Source: Flavobacteriales bacterium UBA7519
Lineage (GTDB): Bacteria > Bacteroidota > Bacteroidia > Flavobacteriales > Weeksellaceae
DNA length: 15,233 nt
NCBI GenBank assembly: GCA_002476905.1
Contig: DLND01000025.1
Location: 494 to 15,726, forward strand
Direction of reading: 5' to 3'
In this document: positions 5,765 through 13,866 of the stretch, one piece after another
Layout: each line of letters begins with the position of its first letter
Position numbering within the stretch: position 1 is the stretch's first letter
Made by a program: the position numbers and the translations under genes
The notes under the pieces: generated by a model
Told to the model about the DNA's origin: nothing
The model's database searches: none
What the model saw: only the letters and a program-made list of their open reading frames with translations

Positions 5765-6847
5765 ATGCTGAACAATTTAACAGGACTGAGATTCTATGCT
5801 GCATTTTGGGTATTTTTATATCATTTTTTTCCGGTTTACACCACACTTCCGAAGGTTGGTTATTTTGAAATTGGTTATCTTGGTGTAGATTTATTCTTTA
5901 TATTAAGTGGTTTTATTTTAACTTATGTTTACTACGACAAATTTTTTGTTAACAAAGTGTCTGTAATAGATTATTGGAATTTTGTTGTAAAAAGGTTTGC
6001 GAAAATATATCCGCTCCATTTTATTATCACATTGATTTTTATACCACTTCTGTATGGCGCAAAATATATATTTAATCAAACCACAGTAAATATTTACTCA
6101 GACACTATTATTCATAATTTTTTGATGATTCATGCCTGGAATATGTCTGAAAATTATTCGTGGAATTTTCCGTCATGGAGTATTTCTGCAGAATGGTTTG
6201 CTTATTTATTTCTATTTGCCCCCTTATCATTTATTTATAAGTTCAATAAGCGTTTTTTTGTTTTATTAAACATAACAATTCTTTTTACTTTTATCTATTA
6301 TTGGATTAGTATACCAAATTTTACGATGGATAGATATACAATGAATGGTTTTCCTCGTATCATTCCTGAATTTATTCTTGGAGTTCTAGTAGGACTAATT
6401 AAAATTAGACATACGCTAAGTAAATCTAAAGCAACAGTCGTTTGCCTAACAAGTCTTTCGTTTTTGATAATAACATTTTATTTAGAATTCTATTTTCAAC
6501 AATTATGTATTATCGGTTTTGCAGGTATTATTTTAAGCTTGTCTTATAAAACATATTTTGACATATTCTTTGCCTCAAAAAAAATAATCTACTTGGGTAA
6601 TATTTCTTTTGCTTTTTATCTTACGCAATTTCTTAGCTTGATTATCTACGAGCAACTTTTCAATATTTTATTTTCAGGTTTAAAGGGGAACTATTATATG
6701 ATTTTGGTTCAGTTTGTTATGGCCTTTGGTATTAATTATTTTTTTGCAGCTGTAGCTTATAAATATTTTGAAGAGCCATTAAGAATATTTTTGGTAAAAA
6801 AAATGAAAATATCTAAAGAATATAAAAGGCAGAGTATTGCTCCTTAA
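5765..6847 (+). CDS. Acyltransferase family 3 (OafA/YrhL-type) membrane O-acyltransferase
   Basis: Transfers an acyl group, usually acetyl, to a sugar hydroxyl of a surface glycan; the acceptor here is presumably the polysaccharide made by this locus. Seen: the N-terminal R-x10-H signature (R9, H20 in LYHFFP), the GYLGVDLFFILSGFILTY segment (about residues 38-55) typical of the family, and about ten membrane helices in 360 residues, the full length of the plain transmembrane form with no SGNH domain. The SWSISAEWFAYLF segment (about 138-150) is another family hallmark. It starts 12 bp after the preceding gene. Its base composition is visibly more AT-rich than the flanking genes, with many ATA, TTA and TTT codons, suggesting separate acquisition. 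The family is clear; substrate unknown. Confidence 0.9.
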   Translation: MLNNLTGLRFYAAFWVFLYHFFPVYTTLPKVGYFEIGYLGVDLFFILSGFILTYVYYDKFFVNKVSVIDYWNFVVKRFAKIYPLHFIITLIFIPLLYGAKYIFNQTTVNIYSDTIIHNFLMIHAWNMSENYSWNFPSWSISAEWFAYLFLFAPLSFIYKFNKRFFVLLNITILFTFIYYWISIPNFTMDRYTMNGFPRIIPEFILGVLVGLIKIRHTLSKSKATVVCLTSLSFLIITFYLEFYFQQLCIIGFAGIILSLSYKTYFDIFFASKKIIYLGNISFAFYLTQFLSLIIYEQLFNILFSGLKGNYYMILVQFVMAFGINYFFAAVAYKYFEEPLRIFLVKKMKISKEYKRQSIAP

Positions 6848-7033
6848 ACACCTTCGTAAAATATGTGTTTTAAATAAAAAATTATATAAAAGTACCTAAG
6901 TGTTGGAGCAAATTCTGATTTTTTACACTTCTAAACGGGTGTTTTTGGATATAGAGATTAAATAATAAATCATCAAATGTTTTTAAATAAATTATCTTTG
7001 CGGTATTTGGAAGCTTAAATCAATTTTATTTAA
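6848..7033. other. Intergenic gap separating two transcription blocks
   Basis: 186 bp of very AT-rich DNA, the longest gap in the polysaccharide locus. AAACACC (6846-6852) can pair with GGTGTTT (6938-6944), and the second arm is followed by two more Ts, but the loop is long, so termination here is only a weak possibility. A promoter-like box for the next gene lies at 6993-7000. Confidence 0.4.
6993..7000 (+). promoter_or_regulatory. Candidate -7 box (TATCTTTG) for the polymerase-to-Wzc block
   Basis: An exact TAnnTTTG match, 33 bp before the ATG at 7034, in the largest gap of the locus. Transcription would begin near 7006, leaving a leader of about 28 bases. A T-rich TGTTTTT element lies upstream (6979-6985) but too close for a standard -33 box. 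Confidence 0.45.
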
Positions 7034-8164
7034 ATGGTATTTCTACATCCTGTTTTTACAGTTCTGATAATCATACTGATTTTTTACAGTTTTGTAGAAA
7101 TCAACAAAGAAGCAGATACCAAAACACCCAAGCTTATTTTCTGGGCTATTGGATTATATATGATTATCTTAATTGGTTACAGAAATTATGTAGGTGCAGA
7201 TTATCCAGTATATGCCACGATGTACAATCAATATTTTCCAGTAATTGATTTTGGGATTCTCTTTGATAAAATGTTGTTCAGGGAGAGTAAAGTGGATATA
7301 GAGTGGATGTATGGGATTCTGAATAAACTTGTTTTTTTTACGGGTTTTCCTTTTAAAGAGTTCACTCTCATCAGCGCAATCATTACAATTTGTGGGAAGT
7401 TGTCTGTCTATTATAAAAACACCAAATATCCGGTTTTCGCCATTCTTTTATTCTTGGTTCCGGGTTATTTTATAGGTGATAGCGGACACATGAGACAAGC
7501 ACTAGGAATGACGATGTGTTTGTTGTCTTTTCGCTTTATCAAAGAAAGAAAAGTCTGGTGGTATCTTCTTTGTCTCTACGTGGCATATGGATTTCATAAA
7601 TCTACCATTGTCTTTCTCCCGGCTTATTGGCTCGCTACTATCCCAATGAACTCCACCAGGATTTTTTATGCGATTCTGGTTTGCGTCATTTTATCACCAT
7701 TTCAGATTTATAATGCATTTTCAGGTTTTCTTGATACGCTGAATGTTCAGGATGTGTCCAATGGATACAATGGCTATATTGCATATGAGTCCGAAGGGTC
7801 TAGTTTTATGGATGGTCTAATGGTGGTTTTTAGCTTTTTGCTGGTCACTTTTGATAAGGCAACCTGCCAGAAAATATACTATTATGAATATATGCGGAAT
7901 ATTCTCGTAACGGGAATCTGCCTCTATTTCATCATGCGTAGTAATCCTGTGTTTTCTACCAGACTCGTTGGTTCATATCTGGGATTTGCATCGCTTGTCG
8001 TTCCGAATATCGTTGCTGCAATGGATAATAAAAATACCAAAAAAATGACCCATCTTTTTTTTGTGGTATTTATGATTTTCTACTATTTCGTATTCGCTAA
8101 ATATCAGGGTAACGCAGGTAGCTTCACACCGGACAAATACCAGAATTACTTGTGGAGCAATTAA
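7034..8164 (+). CDS. EpsG/Wzy-like polysaccharide polymerase (membrane)
   Basis: Probably joins lipid-linked repeat units on the outer face of the inner membrane. The protein has 376 residues and about ten helices. The family pattern is visible in order: GYRNYVGADYPVYATMY (about residues 48-64), an acidic-aromatic E-W-MYGILNKL segment in the first long loop (about 94-103), GHMRQALGMTMCLLSFRFI with the conserved R-Q pair (about 152-170), and YGFHKSTIVFLPAYW (about 185-199). Basic and aromatic loop residues such as R154 and H188 are typical of EpsG and other Wzy-type enzymes. The ATG at 7034 directly precedes the first helix. The next gene follows after 13 bp. Specificity of the linkage cannot be predicted. 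Confidence 0.85.
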   Translation: MVFLHPVFTVLIIILIFYSFVEINKEADTKTPKLIFWAIGLYMIILIGYRNYVGADYPVYATMYNQYFPVIDFGILFDKMLFRESKVDIEWMYGILNKLVFFTGFPFKEFTLISAIITICGKLSVYYKNTKYPVFAILLFLVPGYFIGDSGHMRQALGMTMCLLSFRFIKERKVWWYLLCLYVAYGFHKSTIVFLPAYWLATIPMNSTRIFYAILVCVILSPFQIYNAFSGFLDTLNVQDVSNGYNGYIAYESEGSSFMDGLMVVFSFLLVTFDKATCQKIYYYEYMRNILVTGICLYFIMRSNPVFSTRLVGSYLGFASLVVPNIVAAMDNKNTKKMTHLFFVVFMIFYYFVFAKYQGNAGSFTPDKYQNYLWSN

Positions 8165-8177
8165 TGATTGGAAAATA

Positions 8178-9743
8178 ATGAAAAAATATACACAACTTTT
8201 TATCGTAATTGTTGTTCTTGCAGCGTTGTTTTTTTACAATATTCAGACCGTATGTGCATTTGCAGGGCGATATATTTATCCTTTGGATGATGCTTATATC
8301 CATCTTTCAATGGCTCGGAATTTTGCAGAAGCCGGAATATGGGGTATTACACAACACGAGTTTTCATCTACCACATCATCTCCACTTTTTACATTTCTTC
8401 TGGCTGTATTGATCAAAATATTTGGTAACTGGGAATATATTCCTTTGGTTGCAAACAGTATTGCAGGCGTTGCACTCATCTTGGTATTCAATATATATCT
8501 GAAACCGTTCTCGGTAATCACAAGATTTGTTTTCTTAGTGGCACTAGTTGTCCTGATGCCCTTGCATCTGATGATAATGACCGGAATGGAGCATGTGTTT
8601 CACTCGCTCGCCATGGTTTTAGTTCTTTTAGCTTTTCGGAAATATCTGGAGGATAAAAGCCCGAGACATTTTTCCAATCTGGCTTTGTTTTCTATTATTG
8701 CAACAGGATTCCGTTACGAAAGCCTTTTTTTTATTTTCTTTATCTGCGTGTATCTTTTTTTTGTTAGAAAAGATTATGTTATTAGTATAGTTTTAGGTTT
8801 ATTTGCGCTTTTGCCGGTTTTGGTATATGGCTATATATCACTAGATCACGGATCATTTTTCCTCCCGAATTCTCTGATTCTTAAAGGTAACACGAACGAC
8901 GGAATCGCAGGTTTTATAACAAGAGTTGCAGGCAATGCGTACCGCGGAATTTCTGTTTTGATGCTGGTGCTGATTCTGATAACACAGATTTTCAGAAACT
9001 TTCAAACGCTCAAACATTCAGGCTATCAATCTGTAAGAGTAGCTAAAAATGCTGTTCCTTTTGTAGTTATAGCGGGTTTTTTGGTTCACCTTTTATTTGC
9101 TAATTTTGGATGGCTGATTCGCTATGAAGCGTATTTGGTTGTTCTTGTTTTATTTGCAATTGCTCCTTTTGCAGATGGTGTTTTTCGGGAAAAAGCAGGA
9201 AATTCTGTTTTTAGATACTTAATGATCGGCTTGCTGTTAATAACATTCTATATGCGGTTTATAACGATGATAAAATATCAGCCAATAGCCTCCAAAAACA
9301 TTTTTGACCAGCAGATTCAGCTTGCGGATTTTGTCCATCAGTATTACCCCGAGTCCAGAATTATTGCAAACGATATCGGAGCTATTACTTATTATAACAA
9401 TGTTCAGCTTCTTGATACGTACGGATTAGGAAGTATTGAGGTGGCAAGGTTAAGAAAGAACGATCACGGCAAGTTTGTGGACAATAAAAATCTTCAGACT
9501 TATATTGCCAAAACAGCAGAAAACAGAAATTTTGATATTGCTTTGGTTTTCGATGAATGGGTAAAAATGCCGGATTATTTTGTGAAAGTCGGAACGCTTA
9601 GCATTAATAATAATTATATCTGTGGAGGAGCTACAGTTTCTTTCTATGCCGTGAAAAAAGAAAATGCAGATAAACTCAGGAAGCAATTATCAGATTTTTC
9701 TAAACAAACTCCAAAAGACGTTACAATAAAAATAGCATACTAA
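8178..9743 (+). CDS. GT-C-type membrane glycosyltransferase (ArnT/PMT-like)
   Basis: A 521-residue inner-membrane enzyme likely to transfer a sugar from a polyprenyl-phosphate carrier. After a first helix (about residues 6-27) comes the catalytic acidic pair D37-D38 in PLDDAYIHLSMARNFAE, then SSTTSSPLFTFLLAVL, the classical start of such proteins. Later GMEHVFHSL (about 137-145) and FRYESLFFI (about 176-184) match the GM-E and R-x-E segments of the family. About ten helices follow. The C-terminal soluble part (about 390-521) begins with PESRIIANDIGAITYYNNVQ, where Asp and Tyr resemble the ANDIGAI/LDTYGL pattern of related proteins, and would lie outside the membrane. Its stop is 2 bp before the next start. 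It is a clearer GT-C protein than the one at 4403. Acceptor unknown. Confidence 0.75.
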   Translation: MKKYTQLFIVIVVLAALFFYNIQTVCAFAGRYIYPLDDAYIHLSMARNFAEAGIWGITQHEFSSTTSSPLFTFLLAVLIKIFGNWEYIPLVANSIAGVALILVFNIYLKPFSVITRFVFLVALVVLMPLHLMIMTGMEHVFHSLAMVLVLLAFRKYLEDKSPRHFSNLALFSIIATGFRYESLFFIFFICVYLFFVRKDYVISIVLGLFALLPVLVYGYISLDHGSFFLPNSLILKGNTNDGIAGFITRVAGNAYRGISVLMLVLILITQIFRNFQTLKHSGYQSVRVAKNAVPFVVIAGFLVHLLFANFGWLIRYEAYLVVLVLFAIAPFADGVFREKAGNSVFRYLMIGLLLITFYMRFITMIKYQPIASKNIFDQQIQLADFVHQYYPESRIIANDIGAITYYNNVQLLDTYGLGSIEVARLRKNDHGKFVDNKNLQTYIAKTAENRNFDIALVFDEWVKMPDYFVKVGTLSINNNYICGGATVSFYAVKKENADKLRKQLSDFSKQTPKDVTIKIAY

Positions 9744-9745
9744 TT

Positions 9746-10816
9746 ATGAACTTTGAAGACTTTATCATTCCGCCAAAAAAAATCAGGGCCGAAAAATGGC
9801 AGATTGGGGACAAGATTATTAATGATATCAAGGAAGACGGTATTGTTCTGCTGTTTGTATCAGATTACAGAGGTGCAGATGGCGATGCCGAAAGTCAGGA
9901 TTTTACAGGTGTAAGAAGAGAGTTTTACAAATTGTCACAATTGGATTTTGATATTCCCGTTATAGATCTTGGCGATTTGGTGTCCGGTAGAACAAGTCAA
10001 GATTCGCATTATATTTTGCAGGAAGTTCTGTCTGCTTGTCACCATAAAAATGCAATTCCGGTGATAGTGGGCGGTGGTAATGATCTGGCGTTTTCACTTT
10101 TTTCCGCGCTTAATTTTCATCAGAATAATATCAGTTATACGCAGATCAGTAATGTTGTTTCACTGAAACAGGATGAGGAAATCCACGAGTCTAATTTCCT
10201 CAGCAAAATACTGGGCTCCAAAAATTTTTCGATCAAAAATTACCATCACCTCGGCTATCAGAAACATCTGAATGAAATGGATTCTGTGAGGCTTATCAAA
10301 GAGGTTCAGTTTGATATTATTCGACTGGCAGAAATGATGAATTCTACAGAAAAAACCGAGCCTTATTTTCGGAAAGCAGATTTGGTAACCATTAATTGTG
10401 ATGCTATCGAAAGTTTTGGAGAGCCATTTTCTATGAATCCGCAGGTGAATGGACTGAACAGAAGAGAAATCTGTGCTTACATGAAGGAAATTGGGCTGAG
10501 CGAAAAACTGAAATCCGTTGGGATTTTCAATTATAATATCTATTCTGACTCCCAGCTCAATCAGCAGTTGCTGGCTCAGATGATCTGGTATCTTATAGAA
10601 GGCATCAACATCCAGCGTTCTCACCCGAAGGAAAAGTCGTACGAAACTTTTTATGTACTGATTAATGACGAGAAGTATGCTTTTAAAAGAGAGGTTTTCA
10701 GTAATCTGTGGTATTTTGGTGAGGATGATAATATTGATAATTGCATCCCTTGCTCCCGTTCGGATTTTGATGAAGCCAAAAAAGGTTTTTTGAATTCGAG
10801 ATTCACCAGAAATTAA
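9746..10816 (+). CDS. Arginase/ureohydrolase-fold protein with degenerate metal site
   Basis: A 356-residue soluble protein homologous to arginase/formimidoylglutamase enzymes, which hydrolyse guanidino or formimino groups with two Mn ions. The fold is recognisable from IPVIVGGGNDLAFSLFSAL (about 104-122) and VTINCDAIES (about 214-223). The metal ligands are nearly all gone: the GGDH histidine is N112; the D-x-H-x-D strand reads S135-N-V137-V-S139; the D-x-D pair is N217 and D219. Hydrolysis by the usual mechanism is therefore unlikely. Such degenerate homologues occur elsewhere in Bacteroidota and are commonly annotated as formimidoylglutamase or arginase. The start is 2 bp after the upstream stop and the stop 3 bp before the glycosyltransferase, so it belongs to the operon. 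A structural or ligand-sensing role is possible; none is shown by sequence. Confidence 0.75.
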   Translation: MNFEDFIIPPKKIRAEKWQIGDKIINDIKEDGIVLLFVSDYRGADGDAESQDFTGVRREFYKLSQLDFDIPVIDLGDLVSGRTSQDSHYILQEVLSACHHKNAIPVIVGGGNDLAFSLFSALNFHQNNISYTQISNVVSLKQDEEIHESNFLSKILGSKNFSIKNYHHLGYQKHLNEMDSVRLIKEVQFDIIRLAEMMNSTEKTEPYFRKADLVTINCDAIESFGEPFSMNPQVNGLNRREICAYMKEIGLSEKLKSVGIFNYNIYSDSQLNQQLLAQMIWYLIEGINIQRSHPKEKSYETFYVLINDEKYAFKREVFSNLWYFGEDDNIDNCIPCSRSDFDEAKKGFLNSRFTRN

Positions 10817-10819
10817 CTC

Positions 10820-11830
10820 ATGCAGCATCCAAGAACCAAAGTTTCTGTTATTGTTCCCGTTTATAACGTCGAGTTATACTTGGAAAAATGTCTATTGTCA
10901 TTGGTTAATCAGACTTTGCAGGACATTGAAATAATCGTGGTGAATGATGGAAGCAGAGATCATTCTCAACAAATTATAGAAAAATTCCAGCAGGAGCATC
11001 CGCAAAAAATCTTTGCGTACACAAAAGAAAATGGCGGATTAAGTGATGCGCGAAATTTTGGTCTAGACTGTGCGAAGGGCAAGTACATCGGTTTTGTGGA
11101 CAGCGATGATTATGTTTCGGAGACGATGTTTGAAGATATGATGAACATTGCCGAGAAACATCAGGCAGAAATAACAATATGCAATCTTCAGAAAGTAGAT
11201 GAAAGAGGAAATGTTACTCAAAAGCTAACGCAGCTGCCTGGTTTTCCTGAAAAGATCATTCTGGAAAATAATATGTCCGTTTTCTCTGATATCTCTTATT
11301 TTGCCTGTAATAAATTGTTCAGAAGAGAATTATTTAATAACAGAAGATTCAAAAAAGGAATTCATTTCGAAGATATTGAACTGATACCGCAGTTGGTTCT
11401 GGAGTCCAAAGTCATCGGTTTCACTCCGGCTTATCATTATCAATATCTAGAGAGATCTCAATCTATCAGCAAAACACATACCTTGAAAGGATTAGATATT
11501 CTAAATGCTGTGAAAACAGTGAGCTTGAAATTTGATGAAAGCCGCTACCACAGTCATAAAAATGCTTTGAAAGGATTTCAGATTCTGGAAGGTGTGTACA
11601 CATTTCTGGCGTATTTGGCATTTGTAAAAAATAAGGCAGATTTTTACAAAATGTCACGCATATTGGATGAGTTTATGAAAGACAATGATATAAATGCTGA
11701 AGATATCTTGCAGTATAAGCGGTTTGGAAGGAATTATCTATTATCTTTGCCGTTAAGAAAAAAAGTTTATTACGTCCTTAGTATATTCAGGCTGAGGCAT
11801 ATTGTCAGAATATTGACAATCAAAAAGTAA
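10820..11830 (+). CDS. Glycosyltransferase family 2
   Basis: A cytoplasmic, GT-A-fold enzyme that adds a sugar from a nucleotide donor to the growing lipid-linked repeat unit. Seen: VSVIVPVYNVELYLEKCL (residues 8-25), the nucleotide-binding VNDGS with D43, ENGGLSDARNFGL (70-82) and the metal-binding DSDD at 94-97. The acceptor-side HFEDIELIPQL (about 179-190) holds the ED pair commonly found as the catalytic base region. The C-terminal 100 residues are basic, with a hydrophobic, possibly membrane-associated helix near 257-268. Length 336 is normal. It is spaced 3 bp after the arginase-like gene. Donor sugar and linkage cannot be deduced. Confidence 0.92.
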   Translation: MQHPRTKVSVIVPVYNVELYLEKCLLSLVNQTLQDIEIIVVNDGSRDHSQQIIEKFQQEHPQKIFAYTKENGGLSDARNFGLDCAKGKYIGFVDSDDYVSETMFEDMMNIAEKHQAEITICNLQKVDERGNVTQKLTQLPGFPEKIILENNMSVFSDISYFACNKLFRRELFNNRRFKKGIHFEDIELIPQLVLESKVIGFTPAYHYQYLERSQSISKTHTLKGLDILNAVKTVSLKFDESRYHSHKNALKGFQILEGVYTFLAYLAFVKNKADFYKMSRILDEFMKDNDINAEDILQYKRFGRNYLLSLPLRKKVYYVLSIFRLRHIVRILTIKK

Positions 11831-11849
11831 ACTAGGTTAAGAACACAAA

Positions 11850-12953
11850 ATGAATAACTTCGAAACTTTTTTGGAAAGCACGGGAATATCCTTCTTTTAC
11901 TTCAAGCTGGTTTTGGGCTTTGTGTTTTCTTTTTTAATCACTTTTATTTCCATTCCTACAATTATTAAGATTTCCAGAAGAAAGAATCTGATGGATGAGC
12001 CTGGAGCCAGAAGTTCGCACTTGAGAAAAATCCCTAATCTCGGCGGCATAGCGATATTTTTTTCCCTGGGTGTTTGCGCTCCTATTTTTGCTTACGAATT
12101 GTTTGATCGCTATAAGTTTTTATTCGCATCATTTATCATTTTATTTTTTGTAGGAGTAATGGATGATATTATGGTTCTGAGGGCTTACAAAAAGCTACTT
12201 GCTCAGATACTTGTGTCGGCTTTGGTGGTAATAGGCTCAGATGTGCGCATCAGGAGTATTTTTGGACTGTTTGGAGTCTATGAGATTAATTATTATATAA
12301 GCATAGCTTTCAGTATTTTAACTTTCATTATTCTCATCAATGCTTTTAACCTGATAGATGGGATAGACGGACTGGCTGGTAGTTATACCATTGCAACCAG
12401 CATCCTTTTTGGCATCAGTTTCTTCAGGTTGGGGCCGGCTAATGATCCTTTGGTTATCCTTTGTGCAATACTTATTGCAGCATCATTGGGTTTCCTGATC
12501 TATAATCTGTCCAATAAAAGAAGTGCAAAAATTTTTATGGGCGATACGGGTTCTATGATTCTTGGATTTCTTCTTGCCTTCACAGGTATTTCATTTATAG
12601 AAATCTTTATTGCGAAAAGAGATGAGGTGTTCTATCACCTTCAGTCTGCGCCAGTTATAGCTGTAGCCATTCTTATATTACCGATTATTGATACGCTCAC
12701 GGTTATTATTACCAGGATTTATCACGGTAAGTCTGTACTGTCTCCGGATAAAAATCACATTCATCACAAGTTACTGAATCTAGGTCTCACACATCGCAGA
12801 TCTACAGCGTATATCATAGGTTATTATTTAATTATCATTGCTGTAGCTTATTCGCTTAGGCATATAAATGTCAATTATTTACTCATTATTATTTTGGTTA
12901 TTGGTTTTTTAGGAGCCTATCTTCCTATTTTCTTACTGAGATTCAAAAACTAA
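11850..12953 (+). CDS. WecA/MraY-family undecaprenyl-phosphate sugar-1-phosphate transferase
   Basis: Starts the repeat unit by moving a HexNAc-1-phosphate from its UDP donor to undecaprenyl phosphate at the cytoplasmic face of the inner membrane. All family motifs are intact: DEPGARSSH and LRKIPNLGGIAIF (49-70), the Mg-binding D105-D106, NAFNLIDGIDGLAGS (164-178), MGDTGSM (230-236) and the HIHH motif (303-306) that marks the WecA/TagO branch rather than MraY. Eleven or so helices in 367 residues is the family norm. UDP-GlcNAc is the usual donor for this branch, but other HexNAc donors are possible. It starts 19 bp after the GT2 stop. A 29-bp gap with a promoter-like box separates it from the export gene. 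Confidence 0.92.
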   Translation: MNNFETFLESTGISFFYFKLVLGFVFSFLITFISIPTIIKISRRKNLMDEPGARSSHLRKIPNLGGIAIFFSLGVCAPIFAYELFDRYKFLFASFIILFFVGVMDDIMVLRAYKKLLAQILVSALVVIGSDVRIRSIFGLFGVYEINYYISIAFSILTFIILINAFNLIDGIDGLAGSYTIATSILFGISFFRLGPANDPLVILCAILIAASLGFLIYNLSNKRSAKIFMGDTGSMILGFLLAFTGISFIEIFIAKRDEVFYHLQSAPVIAVAILILPIIDTLTVIITRIYHGKSVLSPDKNHIHHKLLNLGLTHRRSTAYIIGYYLIIIAVAYSLRHINVNYLLIIILVIGFLGAYLPIFLLRFKN

Positions 12954-12960
12954 AATATTA

Positions 12961-12968
12961 TATTTTTG
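12961..12968 (+). promoter_or_regulatory. Candidate internal -7 box (TATTTTTG) before the export gene
   Basis: An exact TAnnTTTG match in the 29-bp gap between the WecA-like stop and the export gene. The start of transcription would be near 12974, leaving a leader of only about 9 bases before ATG 12983. It may give the export genes their own expression. No -33 box is visible, so a chance match in AT-rich DNA is quite possible. Confidence 0.3.
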
Positions 12969-12982
12969 CAAAAAACTATTTG

Positions 12983-13864
12983 ATGACAAAACAACATCTT
13001 TTTAATATCTTTCTATTGGTCTTCATCATTGGTATCTGTACTTCATGCATCAGCAGAAAGGACATCCAGTATCTCCAGCCTAGTGAGAGCTTAACTATCA
13101 ATGAAGAGGGATTGGTTCCTTATAATGTTCCGGAATATAGAGTTACTAAAGGTGATATACTAAGCCTTAACGTCGTAACCACGCCAAAGGGTGATGCGGC
13201 TCAGTTTTACTCTTCTCTAAATGCATCTAGCAGTGGTGCTAATAATGGTGTAATGCAAAGCGGTGGAGCATCTGGCGGACAGTCCAGTGGCGGTTCTGGT
13301 GGACAGTCTGGTGGCAATGCAACATTTTATTTTAATGGACTAAAAGTAGATTCCAAAGGAGATGTCAATATCTTCGGAATTGGATACATCAAAGCCGAAG
13401 GTAGAACGCTGGAGGACATGACAAAAGAAATTCAGGAAAAGGTAAACGAAAATTTTCTCCAAGGAAAATCTGAGGTAAGGCTTAATCTGGACGGAATCCG
13501 TTATTATATCTTAGGCGATATGGAAACTGTGAATGTTACCGGTGAAAAAACAGCATACATGACGCAGCTTAATATTATGCAGGCAATCGCCATGAATGGA
13601 GGTCTGAACCGAACTGTCGATCGGAAAAATATAATGATACACAGGAAGTTTCCCGAAGGTATTAAAACGGCAAGACTTGATCTTACAAGAGAAGATGTGA
13701 TGAACTCACCTTATTACTGGCTTCAAAATGGGGATATTATATATCTCAATACCAATGGTAAAAGTATCAATGGATTTGGAAAAGAACCGCTTCAGACACT
13801 CACAACAGGAGTTTCACTACTTACAACTGTGATGTCAGTTTATCTAATCCTAACGCGTCTCTAA
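12983..13864 (+). CDS. Wza-type outer-membrane polysaccharide export lipoprotein
   Basis: Forms the periplasmic/outer-membrane channel for the finished polymer. The ATG at 12983 is preferred to a TTG codon 3 bp upstream. A signal peptide (1-21) ends in the lipobox CTSC, with C22 as the lipidated cysteine. The poly-export domain starts with YRVTKGDILSLNV (52-64), then is broken by a Gly/Ser/Gln/Asn-rich insertion (about 76-114) and resumes at FYFNGLKVDSKGDVNIFGIGYI. A SLBB-like domain follows (YYILGDMETVNVTGE and AMNGGLNRTVDRKNIMIHR, about 170-220). The last 20 residues are a hydrophobic helix. The 293-residue length is typical of short Bacteroidota export proteins. It is separated by 2 bp from the Wzc-like gene, its expected partner. 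Confidence 0.92.
   Translation: MTKQHLFNIFLLVFIIGICTSCISRKDIQYLQPSESLTINEEGLVPYNVPEYRVTKGDILSLNVVTTPKGDAAQFYSSLNASSSGANNGVMQSGGASGGQSSGGSGGQSGGNATFYFNGLKVDSKGDVNIFGIGYIKAEGRTLEDMTKEIQEKVNENFLQGKSEVRLNLDGIRYYILGDMETVNVTGEKTAYMTQLNIMQAIAMNGGLNRTVDRKNIMIHRKFPEGIKTARLDLTREDVMNSPYYWLQNGDIIYLNTNGKSINGFGKEPLQTLTTGVSLLTTVMSVYLILTRL
13271..13318 (+). repeat. Two-copy 24-bp in-frame tandem repeat in the export gene
   Basis: Bases 13271-13294 and 13295-13318 match at 19 of 24 positions. They encode SGGQSSGG and SGGQSGGN (residues 97-112), inside the Gly/Ser-rich insertion. Most changes fall at third positions or swap Ser/Gly/Asn. Slippage during replication could lengthen or shorten the linker without breaking the frame. 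Confidence 0.7.
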
Positions 13865-13866
13865 TC

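Noticed and set aside
6846..6944. Intrinsic terminator after the acyltransferase gene
   Set aside because: The only 7-bp complementary arms are about 85 bases apart and the alternative stems are AT-rich and short; not strong enough to call.
10160..10828. Minus-strand 222-codon frame within the arginase-like gene
   Set aside because: It is wholly antisense to a well-supported homologue; its length comes from codon bias of the sense gene.
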